Assembly (NCBI GenBank): GCA_009746045.1
Contig: RPFO01000022.1
Coordinates: forward strand, 3,837,178-3,901,177
Direction of reading: 5' to 3'
DNA from: Mesostigma viride
Taxonomy: Eukaryota > Streptophyta > Mesostigmatophyceae > Mesostigmatales > Mesostigmataceae
Length of the DNA stretch: 64,000 bases
Shown: one piece after another, positions 1 through 11,738 of the stretch
Position numbering within the stretch: the first letter of the stretch is position 1
How the letters are laid out: each line of letters begins with the position of its first letter
The notes under the pieces: generated by a model
What the model was told of the DNA's origin: nothing
Seen by the model: only the letters and a program-made list of their open reading frames with translations
Databases searched by the model: none
Program-made: the position numbers and the translations under genes

Positions 1-345
1 TTTTGTTCTTAACTTGTCGTATGTGTGGGTACCGACTGTGGACCGTTTCCTGCATCCGCGCTTCGCGCCGGAGCACTCTGCTAGTGCTGCTGCCTGGGAG
101 GCGTACGGTCTTTGTGCCTACAAACTAGCTCCGCGCCATTCCCCAAGTGTTGATGCACGCCATGCCTTATGTCGACTTCTCCACTCGTGTGTAAGGGGAC
201 GACTGCACTGGTTGTCGGCGCAACTCATGTGCACCCTAGATTTCTAAATCTACGGTTGTAGACCATTGTGCTTTTCCACTTAGCGGTGCGTGTTGCAACA
301 ATTCCACACCTTTGTGTCCTCTTGTCTTGCTACCTAGCTATGGGT
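1..345. other. No recognisable gene
   Basis: Mixed-composition sequence with one short open frame on the plus strand (14-247) that has no recognisable motif. It falls to the left of COQ6-like exon C and may be intronic to that gene. Confidence 0.4.
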
Positions 346-543
346 AGCTCGACCTTACAAGGGTCGGCAAATATTGGATATTTGTAATTGAAATCACTTT
401 TTACCTCGTTCGGATATCGCGTATCAGCAGGAAAGTTGCGACTCTTCTCCTAATTTATTTGACTCTTCTCCTAATTTATTTGTATAGAGAAGTGATTTCA
501 ATTACAAATATCCAATAGTCGCGGACCCTTGTAAGGTCGAGCT
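346..543. repeat. 198-bp inverted-repeat element (MITE-like hairpin)
   Basis: The left arm begins AGCTCGACCTTACAAGGGTC at 346 and continues through ATTGGATATTTGTAATTG. The right arm, ending at 543, is its reverse complement with a few mismatches over about 57 bp. The loop contains two copies of GACTCTTCTCCTAATTTATT. No ORF fits inside, and no clear target-site duplication is visible at the ends. Structure suggests a small non-autonomous DNA element, but a simple foldback is also possible. Confidence 0.7.
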
Positions 544-877
544 GCGCAGCACCAAAAGTCAGTAACCTGAACTAGATGGCCTGGAAAAGTGTGCACCCGT
601 ACCGTCCCACTGAATCAACAAACCGTCCGCCAAAAGCAGATCGGGACAGCTTTGACCCACTACGGCTGACACTCTACACAAGGCGCCATACACTGGGGGG
701 CACAACACAATCGTGCCGAGTGAGCAGGCCAAACGCGATCAAGCAAGAGTCGAGATCCATGGATGTAAACAAGCACCGACTAGCAAGAGGCACGACAAAA
801 TGCAAGATTGAGGATACACAATATCCTCCCATACCATATACTCAGATGTGGAGACCCGAGACAAAAAGTACGCCAAC

Positions 878-1437
878 ATCATATAACAGTACCATAACCC
901 TTGCCAACTTCCCACATATAACAGTACCATATCCCTTGCCAACTTCCCACATAGAACAGTACCATATCCCTTGCCAACTTCCCACATATAACAGTACCAT
1001 ATCCCTTGCCAACTTCCCACATATAACAGTACCATATCCCTTGCCAACTTCCCACATATAACAGTACCATATCCCTTGCCGACTTCCCACATAGAACAGT
1101 ACCATGTCCCTTGCCAACTTCCCACATATAACAGTACCATATCCCTTGCCAACTTCCCACATAGAACAGTACCATATCCCTTGCCAACTTCCCACATATA
1201 ACAGTACCATATCCCTTGCCGACTTCCCACATAGAACAGTACCATGTCCCTTGCCAACTTCCCACATATAACAGTACCATATCCCTTGCCAACTTCCCAC
1301 ATAGAACAGTACCATATCCCTTGCCAACTTCCCACATATAACAGTACCATATCCCTTGCCAACTTCCCACATAGAACAGTACCATATCCCTTGCCAACTT
1401 CCCACATAGAACAGTACCATATCCCTTGCCAACTTTG
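878..1437. repeat. 35-bp minisatellite, about 16 copies
   Basis: The unit contains ACAGTACCATATCCCTTGCC and AACTTCCCACATA. It repeats every 35 bp with variants at a few positions (ATATA/ATAGA, CAACTT/CGACTT, ATATCC/ATGTCC). The variants recur in the same combinations several units apart, which points to multi-unit duplication. Because 35 is not a multiple of 3, all three minus frames stay open, giving spurious ORFs. The array lies left of COQ6-like exon C. Confidence 0.95.
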
Positions 1438-1759
1438 GGAAGCAAATGACCCTTGCAAAAAGGAGACACTCCCAACCACATAGGAACACCTCCTTAAATC
1501 TTCAGAAACAAGTCCTTAAACCCTCTAGCAGCAACGTGCTAAATCCTCTAACAACAACTCTAAAACCCCCTCAAAGAGCAGGTTTTTGAACCCTTTAACG
1601 ACAACGTGTTGAACCCTCTAGTAACAACTCCCCATCATGTAGTTACACCTTCTTAACTCTTTAGAAACAACTCCCTAAACCCTGCAACAACAAGTTGTTG
1701 AACCCTAACAACAACGTCGAGTGGTCAATGTGGTCATTGTGCTTGTCACCCTTCCATAC
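1438..1759. other. Degenerate short repeats, no gene seen
   Basis: Contains imperfect repeats of AACCCTCTAGCAGCAACGTG-type sequence (variants of CTCTAACAACAAC). It is probably intron of the COQ6-like gene, directly after the exon C donor. Confidence 0.45.
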
Positions 1760-1818
1760 CTGCATGCTGTCAAATGTCCCCATCGAGCTCTGCTGAATCA
1801 GGTCCCACGCGCCAACCT
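1760..1818 (-). CDS. COQ6: COQ6-like exon C
   Basis: A short 59-nt minus-strand exon follows a GTGTGCACAG acceptor and ends at a GTATGG donor. Joined to exon B it completes a Gln codon and then reads [19 protein letters not shown], ending in phase 0. The family normally continues with VWD at this point, so the next exon should start with that motif to the left; it was not found between 1 and 1753 and probably lies outside the window. Confidence 0.72.
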
Positions 1819-4800
1819 CTGTGCACACACGCAGGGGGACGGGGCAGGGCACAGAAAAGGCATTAAGATACTCAGTAAAAGAAATAAGGATGAGGAAGAT
1901 AAGGGAGATAAGGGATATAGAAAAAGTCAAGTGCATTAGAAGATGGATAGATAAGGGAGATAAGGGAAGGCGCAGCGGTAACCCATGAACCACTCTGGCA
2001 GCAAATTACAGGATCACATCCAACAAAGTATTGCTACTAAACAAATAGAAAGTTCCAAGCTTTTTAACGAGCGGCGCACCGGACTGTCAGAGGTAACACC
2101 CGCCGTCACTCATGTTTGAACATGAGGGCAAGGACGAGTGTTTAAGGCTTTATGTCCCAGCCAACGCGACACCCTACCAGTCGTGTCCTAGCCAACACGA
2201 AAATAGACAAGGTACTGCCAGCTTATGGTGTGTCCGACCGCGCTTACGTTTGAACATCTCGATGGATGAAGGCGACAGCGCGCTGACCCTCACATCAGGG
2301 GGGCCCAGGGGGGAGCGCCCCTGCCCAGGTGTGCTGCTGGCCTGCGGCACCATCTCAGGACCCAAGGGGGAGAGGTTTCCCGCAGCTGGGCGCGTCGGCG
2401 TCTGGCGGTCGATCAGGAGGATTCTGAGGTCGCTGGCGATGGGGCTGGTGGCTGGCCAAACATGCGAAAGAAGGAAGGAAGGAAGGGAGGGAGGGGGGGA
2501 GGGAGGGAGGGAGGGAGGGAGGGAGGGAGGGAGGGAGGGAGGGAGGGGGAGGAGGGAGGGAGGGAGGGAGGGAGGGAGGGAGGGAGGGAGGGAGGGAGGA
2601 GGGAGGGAGGGAGAGGGAGGGAGGGAGGAGGGAGGGAGGGAGGGAGGGAGGGAGGGAGGGAGGGAGGGAGGAGGGAGGGAGGGAGGGAGGGGAGGGAGGG
2701 AGGGAGGGAGGGAGGGAGGGAGGGAGGGAGGGAGGGAGGGAGGGAGGGGAGGGAGGGGAGGGGGGGGGCGGGAGGGGGGAGGGAGGGGAGGGAGGGAGGG
2801 AGGGAGGGAGGGAGGGAGGGAGGGAGGGAGGGAGGGAGGGAGGGAGGGAGGGGGGAGGGAGGGAGGGAGGGAGGGAGGGAGGAGGGAGGGAGGGAGGGGG
2901 AGGGAGGGAGGGAGGAGGGAGGGAGGGAGGGAGGGGAGGGAGGGAGGGAGGAGGGAGGGAGGGAGGGAGGGAGGAGGGAGGGAGGGAGGGAGGGAGGAGG
3001 GAGGGAGGGAGGAGGGAGGAGGGAGGGAGGGAGGGAGGGAGGGAGGAGGAGGGAGGGAGGGGGAGGGAGGGAGGGAGGGAGGGAGGGAGGGAGGGAGGGA
3101 GGGAGGGAGGGAGGGAGGGAGGGGGAGGGAGGGAGGGAGGGAGGGAGGAGGGAGGAGGGAGGGGGAGGAGGGAGGGGGAGGGAGGGAGGGAGGGAGGGGA
3201 GGGAGGGAGGGAGGGGGGGGGGGGGGGGAGGGAGGAGGAGGAGGGAGGGAGGGAGGGAGGGAGGGGGGAGAGGGAGGGAGGGAGGGAGGGAGGGAGGGGA
3301 GGGAGGGAGGGAGGGAGGGAGGAGGGAGGGAGGGAGGAGGGAGGGAGGAGGGGAGGGAGGGAGGGAAGGGAGGGAGGGAGGGAGGGAGGGAGGGAGGGAG
3401 GAGGAGAGGAGGGAGGGAGGAGGGAGGGAAGGGAGGAGGGAGGAGGGAGGGAGGAGGGAGGGAGGAGAGGAGGGAGGAGGGAGGGAGGAGGGAGGAGGGA
3501 GGGAGGGGAGGGAGGGGAGGGGGGAGGGAGGGAGGAGGGGGAGGAGGGAGGAGGAGGGAGGGAGGGAGGGGGGAGGGAGAGGGGAGGGAGGGAGGGAAGG
3601 GGAGGGAGGGAGAGGAGGGAGGGAGGGAGGGAGGGAGGAGGGAGGGAGGGAGGGAGGGAGGGAGGGAGGGAGGGAGGAGGGGAGGAGGGAGGAGGGAGGG
3701 AGGGAGGAGGAGGGAGGGAGGGAGGGAGGGAGGAGGGAGGGAGGGAGGAGGGAGGGAGGGAGGAGGAGGGAGGAGGGAGGGAGGAGGGAGGGAGGGAGGG
3801 AGGGGAGGAGGAGGGAGGGAGGAGGGAGGGAGGGAGGGAGGAGGAGGAGGGAGGGAGGGAGAGGGAGAGGGAGGGAGGGAGGGAGGGGGAGGGAGGGGGA
3901 GGAGGGGAGGGAGGGAGGAGGGAGGGAGGGAGGGAGGATGGGAGGGAGGGAAGGGAGGGGAGGGAGGAGGGAGGGAGGGGGGAGGGAGGGAGGGAGGGGG
4001 GAGGAGGGAGGGAGGGAGGGAGGGAGGAGGGAGGGAGGAGGAGGGAGGAGGGAGGGAGGGAGGAGGGAGGAGGAAAGGGAGGGAGGGAGGGAGGAGGAGG
4101 GAGGGAGGAGGGAGGAGGAGGGAGGGAGTGAGGGAGGAGGAGGGAGGAGGGAGGGAGGGAGGGAGGGAGGGAGGGAGGGAGGGAGGGAGGGAGGGAGGGA
4201 GGGAGGAGGAGGGAGGGAGGGAGGGAGGGAGGGAGGGAGGGAGGGAGGGAGGAGGGAGGGAGAGGGAGGGAGGGAGGGAGGGAGGAGGGAGGGGAGGGAG
4301 GGAGGAGAGGGAGGGAGGGGAGGGAGGGGGAGGGAGGAGGGAGGGAGGAGGAGGGAGGGAGGGAGGGGAGGGAGGGATGGGAGGGGAGGGAGGGAGGGAG
4401 GAGGGAGGGAGGGAGGGAGGGAGGAGGGAGGGAGGGAGGGAGGGAGGGAGGGAGGGAGGGAGGGAGGGAGGGAGGAGGGAGGGGAGGAGGGAGGGAGGAG
4501 GAGGAGGGAGGAGGGAGGAGGGGAGGAGGGAGCGGAAGGAGAGGAGGGAGGGAGGAGGTAGGGAGGGAGGGAGGGAGGGAGGGAGGAGAGGGAGGAGGGA
4601 GGAGGAGGGAGGAGGGAGGAGGAGGGAGGAGGGAGGAGGAGGGAGGGAGGAGGGAGGGAGGGAGGGAGGGAGGAAGGGAGGGAGGGAGGGGGAGGGAGGG
4701 AGGGAGGAGGAGGGAGGGAGGGAGGGAGGAGGAAGATGGAGGGAGGGGAGGGAGGGATGGGGGAGGAGGGGGAGGGAGGGGGAGGGAGGAGAGGGAGGGA

Positions 4801-6530
4801 GGGAGGGAGGGAGGGAGGAGNNNNNNNNNNNNNNNNNNNNNNNNNNNNNNNNNNNNNNNNNNNNNNNNNNNNNNNNNNNNNNNNNNNNNNNNNNNNNNNN
4901 NNNNNNNNNNNNNNNNNNNNNNNNNNNNNNNNNNNNNNNNNNNNAAGGAGGGAAGGAAGGAGGCAAGGGAAAAATGAATTAACGGAAGGAACAGGCAGCA
5001 GCATATCGCGCAAGGTTCCAGGATGCACACGGGCATGATGATCACATGCTGCCAATGGTTCACTGTTAATGAGAAAACCATGTAACGTACAAACCATATG
5101 GTCAAATAACCATGCTACCAATATCCCTTGCAAACCGGAGCAAAAAAAAAACAAGAAGGCATTCTGCACGACAAAGAGTCTTTCCTGAAGTCTGACATGC
5201 ACAGAAAGGCAACCAACAAAACCTGACTTTAAAAGCGTGACGTTCAAAAGTGTGGCGTTCAGCTTGAAGGGATGCAGAACTTCCCAACTTGACCCGGATA
5301 CTGTCAGTTCTACCCCTGAACGCTAAGCCTTGCAAGGGGCACGTATCGCTAAGCCTTGCATGGGGCACGCAGCGCTGAGCCTTGCATGGGGCACGCAGCG
5401 CTAAGCCTTGCATGGGGCACGCAGCGCTGAGCCTTGCATGGGGCACGCAGCGCTAAGCCTTGCATGGGGCACGCAGCGCTGAGCCTTGCATGGGGCACGC
5501 TAAGCCTTGCATGGGGCACGCAGCACTAAGCCTTGCATGGGGCACGCAGCGCTAAGCCTTGCATGGGGCACGCAGCGCTGAGCCTTGCATGGGGCACGCA
5601 GCGCTGAGCCTTGCATGGGGCACGCTAAGCCTTGCATGGGGCACGCAGCACTAAGCCTTGCATGGGGCACGCAGCGCTAAGCCTTGCATGGGGCACGCAG
5701 CACTAAGCCTTGCATGGGGCACGCAGCGCTAAGCCTTGCATGGGGCACGCAGCGCTGAGCCTTGCATGGGGCACGTATCGCTAAGCCTTGCATGGGGCAC
5801 GCAGCGCTAAGCCTTGCATGGGGCACGCAGCGCTGAGCCTTGCATGGGGCACGTATCGCTAAGCCTTGCATGGGGCACCGACGGGATACACAGTGCCAGA
5901 TGACAGCACAAACACAGCACGCCTGCTGGACAACCGCCATGCTGCCGCTCCACGCAAAAATGGGGTTCTTGGCCACCGGTGGCACTCTTGGTGAGCAGAA
6001 TCAAAGGGCCCCAAGGCACAGCTCGCCCATGATGCTGGACATGCAAGCAACGGGTCTGGCGTCCCCACGTGCACACATCGATACATCACTGAGACAGATA
6101 CATCACTGAGACAGATACATCACTGAGACAGATACATCACTGAGACAGATACATCACTGAGACAGATACATCACTGAGACAGATACATCACTGAGACAGA
6201 TACATCACCGAGGCAGATACATCACTGAGACAGCCAGCACAGGTACAGGTACATTCCCGCAAGCTGCACATGCGCACCCACTAATGCTTGCAAAAGCTCC
6301 CACAGAGACACGCATACACACACATGCAACAGCGCAGGCAGGAACCCACTCAGTCACTTACTAACCCGCCCGCCCGCCCACCCACCCACCCACTCACCCA
6401 CCCACTCCGCACCCACCCACTCACCCATGGTAGCTGCAAACGCCGCGCCGACCAGGCCCCCCCCCACGACCGCAATGTCACATTCAGAGGGCAAGCCTGC
6501 TGCGCCAGAATAAACGCGGCTTTCGGGACG
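1760..6530 (-). CDS. COQ6: COQ6-like flavin-dependent monooxygenase (ubiquinone biosynthesis), partial, three exons seen
   Basis: The gene reads right to left and continues past the left edge of the window. Three exons join in phase. Exon A (about 6530 to 6425) has the FAD-binding dinucleotide motif [15 protein letters not shown] and ends at a GTGAGT donor with one base over. Exon B (2451-2248) gives [12 protein letters not shown] and, after a Pro/Ser-rich insert, [15 protein letters not shown], ending at GTAAGC. Exon C (1818-1760) gives [19 protein letters not shown] and ends at GTATGG. The order (GxGxxG, acidic end of the second beta strand, RVSALSP, GAWD, MQ) is that of COQ6/UbiH hydroxylases, which hydroxylate the ubiquinone ring in mitochondria. 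The start codon and transit peptide were not located, and the exon A 5' boundary is uncertain. The catalytic C-terminal half lies outside the window. I infer COQ6 rather than another UbiH-family member from the GAWD and MQ spacing. Confidence 0.72.
2248..2451 (-). CDS. COQ6: COQ6-like exon B
   Basis: This is a 204-nt exon on the minus strand between a TTTGGCCAG acceptor and a GTAAGC donor. It accepts one base from exon A and donates one to exon C, so phases agree at both ends. It encodes [15 protein letters not shown], then about 35 residues rich in Pro, Gly and Ser, then [16 protein letters not shown]. The Pro-rich stretch is longer than is usual between these two motifs in the family, so it is probably a lineage-specific surface insert. 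The (TCCC)n tract of the upstream intron ends about a dozen bases before the acceptor. Confidence 0.75.
2462..4820. repeat. Giant (GGGA)n tract of about 2.36 kb
   Basis: The plus strand is almost purely G and A: GGGA units interrupted by GGA, GGGGA and occasional single substitutions. The minus strand is a continuous (TCCC)n pyrimidine block. It runs into an assembly gap, so its true length is unknown. It lies in the intron of the COQ6-like gene and abuts the exon B acceptor. All long Gly/Arg/Glu or Pro/Ser/Leu reading frames here are artefacts of the repeat. Confidence 0.97.
4821..4944. other. Assembly gap (124 N)
   Basis: Run of N inside the GGGA tract; the sequence resumes with GGAAGGAAGGAGGCAAGG. 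The length may be an estimate rather than a measured gap. Confidence 0.99.
5318..5877. repeat. 26-bp minisatellite, about 21 copies
   Basis: The unit is CTAAGCCTTGCATGGGGCAC followed by GCAGCG. Alternating variants are CTAAGCC/CTGAGCC and GCAGCG/GTATCG/GCAGCA, plus shortened units lacking the GCAGCG hexamer (near 5500 and 5625). Blocks of variant order repeat, indicating duplication of multi-unit segments. It lies in the long intron between COQ6-like exons A and B. Confidence 0.95.
6077..6236. repeat. 17-bp minisatellite, about 9 copies
   Basis: The unit is ACATCACTGAGACAGAT, nearly perfect apart from one copy with CACCGAGGCAG. It is part of the COQ6-like intron. Confidence 0.93.
6425..6530 (-). 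CDS. COQ6: COQ6-like exon A: FAD-binding motif
   Basis: Read on the minus strand, codons before the donor spell [20 protein letters not shown] followed by one base of the next codon and GTGAGT. A run of nine G encodes the three glycines, so a one-base sequencing error there would break the frame. The downstream intron (6424-2452) begins in short CCCA-type repeats. The 5' end of this exon is not resolved: several AG dinucleotides lie just upstream and no convincing initiator codon is attached. Confidence 0.7.
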
Positions 6531-7077
6531 CAGAGATGACTGTGACGTGCACGTGGGCGGGGAGGGGGGGGGGGAGAGGGCAGGCACAAGGGGAAGTGCA
6601 CATGGGGGGGGGGTGCCATGCAGGTGCATGCATGTGGGGGGGAGAACGGGACAAAGCTGAGCGAACCGCCGCAATGGGGAAATGGTGGTAAATGGTGGTA
6701 AATGGTGGCAAGTGGTGGCAAGTTGTGGCAATCGATGGTGCATAATGGCAAGCTATCGCGCTTGAAGGAGAGGGGTGACAGATGATGGCAATTATGAGCA
6801 CAAATCTCGCCCCCCCCCAAAAAAAATTAGAGCACACCAGAAGATGTCCATTACCTGCGTGAACAAACGACATGTGCCTTTTGAGCACACAATTGTTATG
6901 CACTCATTCATTCGTGTGCCTGAGCTGGGAGAGTCACGGATTACAACCTGTTTCGTTTGGCTGCAGTCAGTCGGGACATCCTGCGCCTGCCTCACTGCGC
7001 AGCATCCTTTCCGTACCGCCCGCCAGCACAACACCGATCCAGCTAGTGCGGAGAAAGGGTAGTTACCAACTATGACA

Positions 7078-7707
7078 AGAATAGGAATAGGAATAGGAAT
7101 AGGAATAGGAATAGGAATAGGAATAGGAATAGGAATAGGAATAGGAATAGGAATAGGAATAGGAATAGGAATAGGAATAGGAATAGGAATAGGAATAGGA
7201 ATAGGAATAGGAATAGGAATAGGAATAGGAATAGGAATAGGAATAGGAATAGGAATAGGAATAGGAATAGGAATAGGAATAGGAATAGGAATAGGAATAG
7301 GAATAGGAACAGGAATAGGAATAGGAATAGGAATAGGAATAGGAATAGGAATAGGAATAGGAACAGGAATAGGAATAGGAATAGGAATAGGAATAGGAAT
7401 AGGAATAGGAATAGGAATAGGAATAGGAATAGGAATAGGAATAGGAATAGGAATAGGAATAGGAATAGGAATAGGAATAGGAATAGGAATAGGAATAGGA
7501 ATAGGAATAGGAATAGGAATAGGAATAGGAATAGGAATAGGAATAGGAATAGGAATAGGAATAGGAATAGGAATAGGAGTAGGAATAGGAATAGGAATAG
7601 GAATAGGAATAGGAATAGGAATAGGAATAGGAATAGGAATAGGAATAGGAATAGGAATAGGAATAGGAATAGGAATAGGAATAGGAATAGGAATAGGAAT
7701 AGGACTA
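7078..7707. repeat. (GGAATA)n hexanucleotide array, about 105 units
   Basis: A nearly pure array of 630 bp. Three units differ by one base (GGAACA twice, GGAGTA once). It lies upstream of COQ6-like exon A on that gene's strand and could be 5' intron or promoter-distal. A GTAACT that could act as a donor sits just beyond its right end on the minus strand, but splice phase to exon A did not agree. Confidence 0.97.
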
Positions 7708-8916
7708 TAGTGAGTAGTTACCACGGGAGTGGAGAGCCATGACGATGATGCCAGTCGCTGGTTGACAGCCGCAGCGGCGACGCGCCGAGGTGCCAGCCAG
7801 CTGCCCCCATATCGCCACCCCCACAACGACCACCCCCAACCCCCACCCCAACCATCACCACCACCATCACCACCAAGATCTCCACGCACTCGACCAGCAC
7901 CACAACAACCAACAGCCGACGCGGCAGCAGACAATCACCGCCACGACCACGATTATGCGCAACGATACAGATGGCAGCCCAGGGTAAGCTTGAGATTATG
8001 CACACACCTTCTGAGATGGAAGCAGCAGCACGGGACATTGGGTGGTGGGGGGTCGGGGCTGGGGGTGGGGGAAAGAGGGAGGGTCCGCATGAGCCAGCAA
8101 GGAATGGGGCCTTGTAATCACAAGACAAGGGACGCCATCAATATAGTGAAAGAAAAAGGTGGGGTTAACCGTAAGTGGGGGTTGGCACTTTTATAGTGGG
8201 GATGCCTATCGGTGGGAACCTGGTGGGAACAAAGTAGAGGAAGGGGGCAGGATCTAGAACGCCATGAATTACAGAGTAGTACAACGCCATGTACAACTAA
8301 GGGGCCACGATACCATGTCGCCGATATTGCCATGTTCTACAGCAGGCCACGTTCCAAAGTGGTCACTTCATTACGTGGGAATGTAGCGCCCATCCGTGGC
8401 AGTGCTGCGAACCCACTACATCACTCCACAGGTGCCGCAAGGGGCCAGCCATGACACCACACTATAAGGGGCCACTATAAGGGGCCACGAACCATATGTC
8501 TGATATCGTGACAAGGGAAGGTACCGCGAGGGCCATGATACACATCCACGCTCCCAGCCACGCCATGTCATGCTACAACATGCGCTGGATGCCTCATGCG
8601 CTGGAGGCCTGGTGTGTGCTACTATCTGGCCCAGTGCGAGCTATTTGGTATGTGATATGGGCCTGGCGCATGGTGCTTGCAATCGGGAACGCTCTCTAAC
8701 CGCAACGTGGGTACGGACACCATGCACGTGGACCAATGCATGCAGACGAAACGGCAGGCATATTGCAGGCATACCCAGAACTAGCGGGAAAAAAACAGCG
8801 ACTGCACGCTGGACAGGCGTATGGAGGATGATGCCCCTGCTCTGCTGCTCTGGGACATGTGGTGGTGGGCTGGCGACGCGAAGGTAAAGACAGTCATGCC
8901 CACAAAAGTGTGTGTG
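7708..8916. other. No confident gene; GC-rich then unique sequence
   Basis: 7720-7990 contains CACCAC-rich low complexity. 8270-8490 has repeated AGGGGCCAC words (AAGGGGCCACTATAAGGGGC near 8465). A minus-strand frame near 7930-7730 is Arg/Ala/Ser-rich and ends near a possible GT donor, so it could hold the 5' exon of the COQ6-like gene. I could not link it in phase. Confidence 0.3.
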
Positions 8917-8977
8917 CGTGTGTGTGTGTGTGGTCACTATAGCATAGTGTGTTTGTACTTGTGGTCACTGTAGTATT

Positions 8978-9013
<36 letters not shown>

Positions 9014-9365
9014 TCACTATAGTATTGTGTGTGTGTGATCACTATAGTATTGTGTGTGTGGTCACTATAGTATTGTGTGTGTGTGATCACTATAGTATTG
9101 TGTGTGTGGTCACTATAGCATAGTGTGTTTGTACTTGTGGTCACTATAGTATTGTGTATGTGTGTGTGTGTGTGTGGTCACTATAGTATTGTGTGTGTGA
9201 TCACTATAGTATTGTGTGTGTGGTCACTATAGCATAGTGTGTTTGTACTTGTGGTCACTATAGTATTGTGTATGTGTGTGTGCGTGTGTGTGTGTGGTCA
9301 CTATAGTACTGTGTGTGTGGTCACTATAGTATCGTGTGTGTCTGTGAGTGTGTGTGTGTGTGTGT
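8917..9365. repeat. TG-rich minisatellite with GGTCACTATAGTATT core
   Basis: About ten copies of GGTCACTATAGTATTGTG (variants GATCACTATAG and ATAGCATAGTG) separated by GT dinucleotide tracts of varying length. A longer unit containing TTTGTACTTGTGGTCACTAT recurs three times at roughly 9230, 9130 and 8950. Confidence 0.9.
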
Positions 9366-9750
9366 GCGTGCACACACACATGCACACATACACACATACA
9401 CATATTCACACATACACACAAACACACATACACACATACACACATACACACATACACACATACACGCATACACACATACACACATACACACATACACACA
9501 TACACACATACACACATACGCACATACGCACATACACACATACACACATACACACATACACACATACACACATACACACATACACACATACACACATACA
9601 CACATACACACATACACACATACACACATACACACATACACACATACACACATACACACATACACACATACACACATACACACATACACACATACACACA
9701 TACACACATACACACATACACACATACACTAATACACACATACACGCATA
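9366..9750. repeat. (ACACAT)n array
   Basis: Hexamer ACACAT with rare variants (ACGCAT, ACAAAC near 9420). Long Cys/Val/Tyr/Met or His/Thr/Ile frames here come from the repeat only. Confidence 0.96.
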
Positions 9751-10178
<428 letters not shown>

Positions 10179-11738
10179 CGACAGATGGGCCGAGGGGGGC
10201 CTGCCCCTGCACTTCCCCCTCATTCTTCCTGGCAATCCTGCTATGTCATTCCCAAAGGAACAGGGACAGGGGCAGAAGCCGGTCGGGTGCAGGGGCGCGG
10301 GAAGACGAGCTGGAGAAATAGAACGACCGGTAGACGTTCACGATCCATATGATATACACAACCCCCGGTAACTACAGCAGCAGAACGACACCCCACTGGA
10401 AACTCGGAATCTTCGTTCCTGCCAACCAAGCACTCGTGCCGGATATACAGAACGACTAGGATGGTTCTCGTGCTATTCTATGTCACACACAAACTCGTCA
10501 GCTAAGGCGCGCTTTACTTACTGAGCCATGCACGAAGATCGGAGCCTGTTCCACGCCATCTTTATACGTGCAAGTTCAGACGGTGGAGGGCAGCAACAAG
10601 AGATGAAAACTAAAACCCAGCCCAAGTATTCATTTGACCTTTTGACAGCAAGCACCGGAGAAAGTCAAAATCCGCTCAGCTTTTCTACCTAGCCTAAATG
10701 CCACGCAGTTTGAGGACACTACAGAGTCTGCAAATGCGTCAAGCTGCCGATTAGACGAAATTGAAGGCTGGGTGTTCCATAATTTTGGCAAAAACTTGGC
10801 TTCTAGTCGGGCTCTGTCGATTCGCACGTTTTGAGTTCGCCGTATCTTGCCTACATTGGTTGCCTTATACGGAATGCTCGAAATGGCCCACGTGGCGTCT
10901 CCGGTGACGCCATAGCCAGGTGTGGCTAATCACGCATCGCCGAACGTAAAATTGTGACAGATCCTGGAGACCTGGACAGATGTAATCTTGTGACAAACTC
11001 TGGCAATTAATATTCCAGGCTTCGGGGTGTCCGTATTACTGTTGTGAATGGCCAGGGCTATGTATCGATCCCAGGCTGGGCCAGGAGCTACCAGTTGTTG
11101 TTGTTGTTGTTGTTGTTGTTGTGTCCCACGCCGCACATGGGCAGCAGAGAATCTATAGTGGCCAGTAGGCACTCTGGCGTCAGAACCTGGCAGGGCCGGG
11201 GCCGGGCTCGACTCTTGACACGACGGTAGTACGAGAGGGCTACGGGAACTGACGGACCTTAGTCCTCGATCCGGACAGTTGCGCGGTGCCAGGCACGCGG
11301 GCGCGACTAGGAATACTTGGAAGGAATTCCCTGTTGTAGTGTTTTAGTAGAACTTGACATTTCTTGCCGAGGTGAAACCATCCGAGGACGGAGGATCCCG
11401 AACGGGGGCTTCGGGGTTGCGCGTGCCAGCGACTAGGGCAGCGTTAACCAGCGACGGTACGTGCATGCGTGCGTGTTCGCGCTTTGGGCCAGGCGGGACG
11501 TCAATCGATGTGCCCGGGCCCATCACCGAGGGTAATGTCGTGCCATGAATTTGGTGTGAGCCACTAGCTGTCTGCCCGCCAGTTCCAAAGCGCAGTGGGA
11601 GGCAAAATTCCTGGATTGTAACTTTCATGGCGGTTATCGAAGCCCAATCTTACCAATCGTAGCGGCTACTGTCAAACTTCCGGATTTCCCCCCCAGAATT
11701 CTCCTGTCGTTACCAGAGTACTCCACACCTAACCGACC
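10179..11738. other. Unique sequence, no gene recognised
   Basis: Contains a short (GTT)n tract at 11094-11121. No ORF here has a recognisable domain. The last few hundred bases are probably the promoter and 5' UTR of the proteasome gene. Confidence 0.4.

Noticed and set aside
878-1437. CRISPR-like array
   Set aside because: The 35-bp units are contiguous with no unique spacers, and the genome is eukaryotic. The same applies to the arrays at 5318-5877 and 28604-29150.
2112-4982. Reading frames of 700-950 codons rich in Gly/Arg/Glu or Pro/Ser/Leu
   Set aside because: They are produced by the (GGGA)n repeat, exist in five or more frames at once, and cross the N gap.
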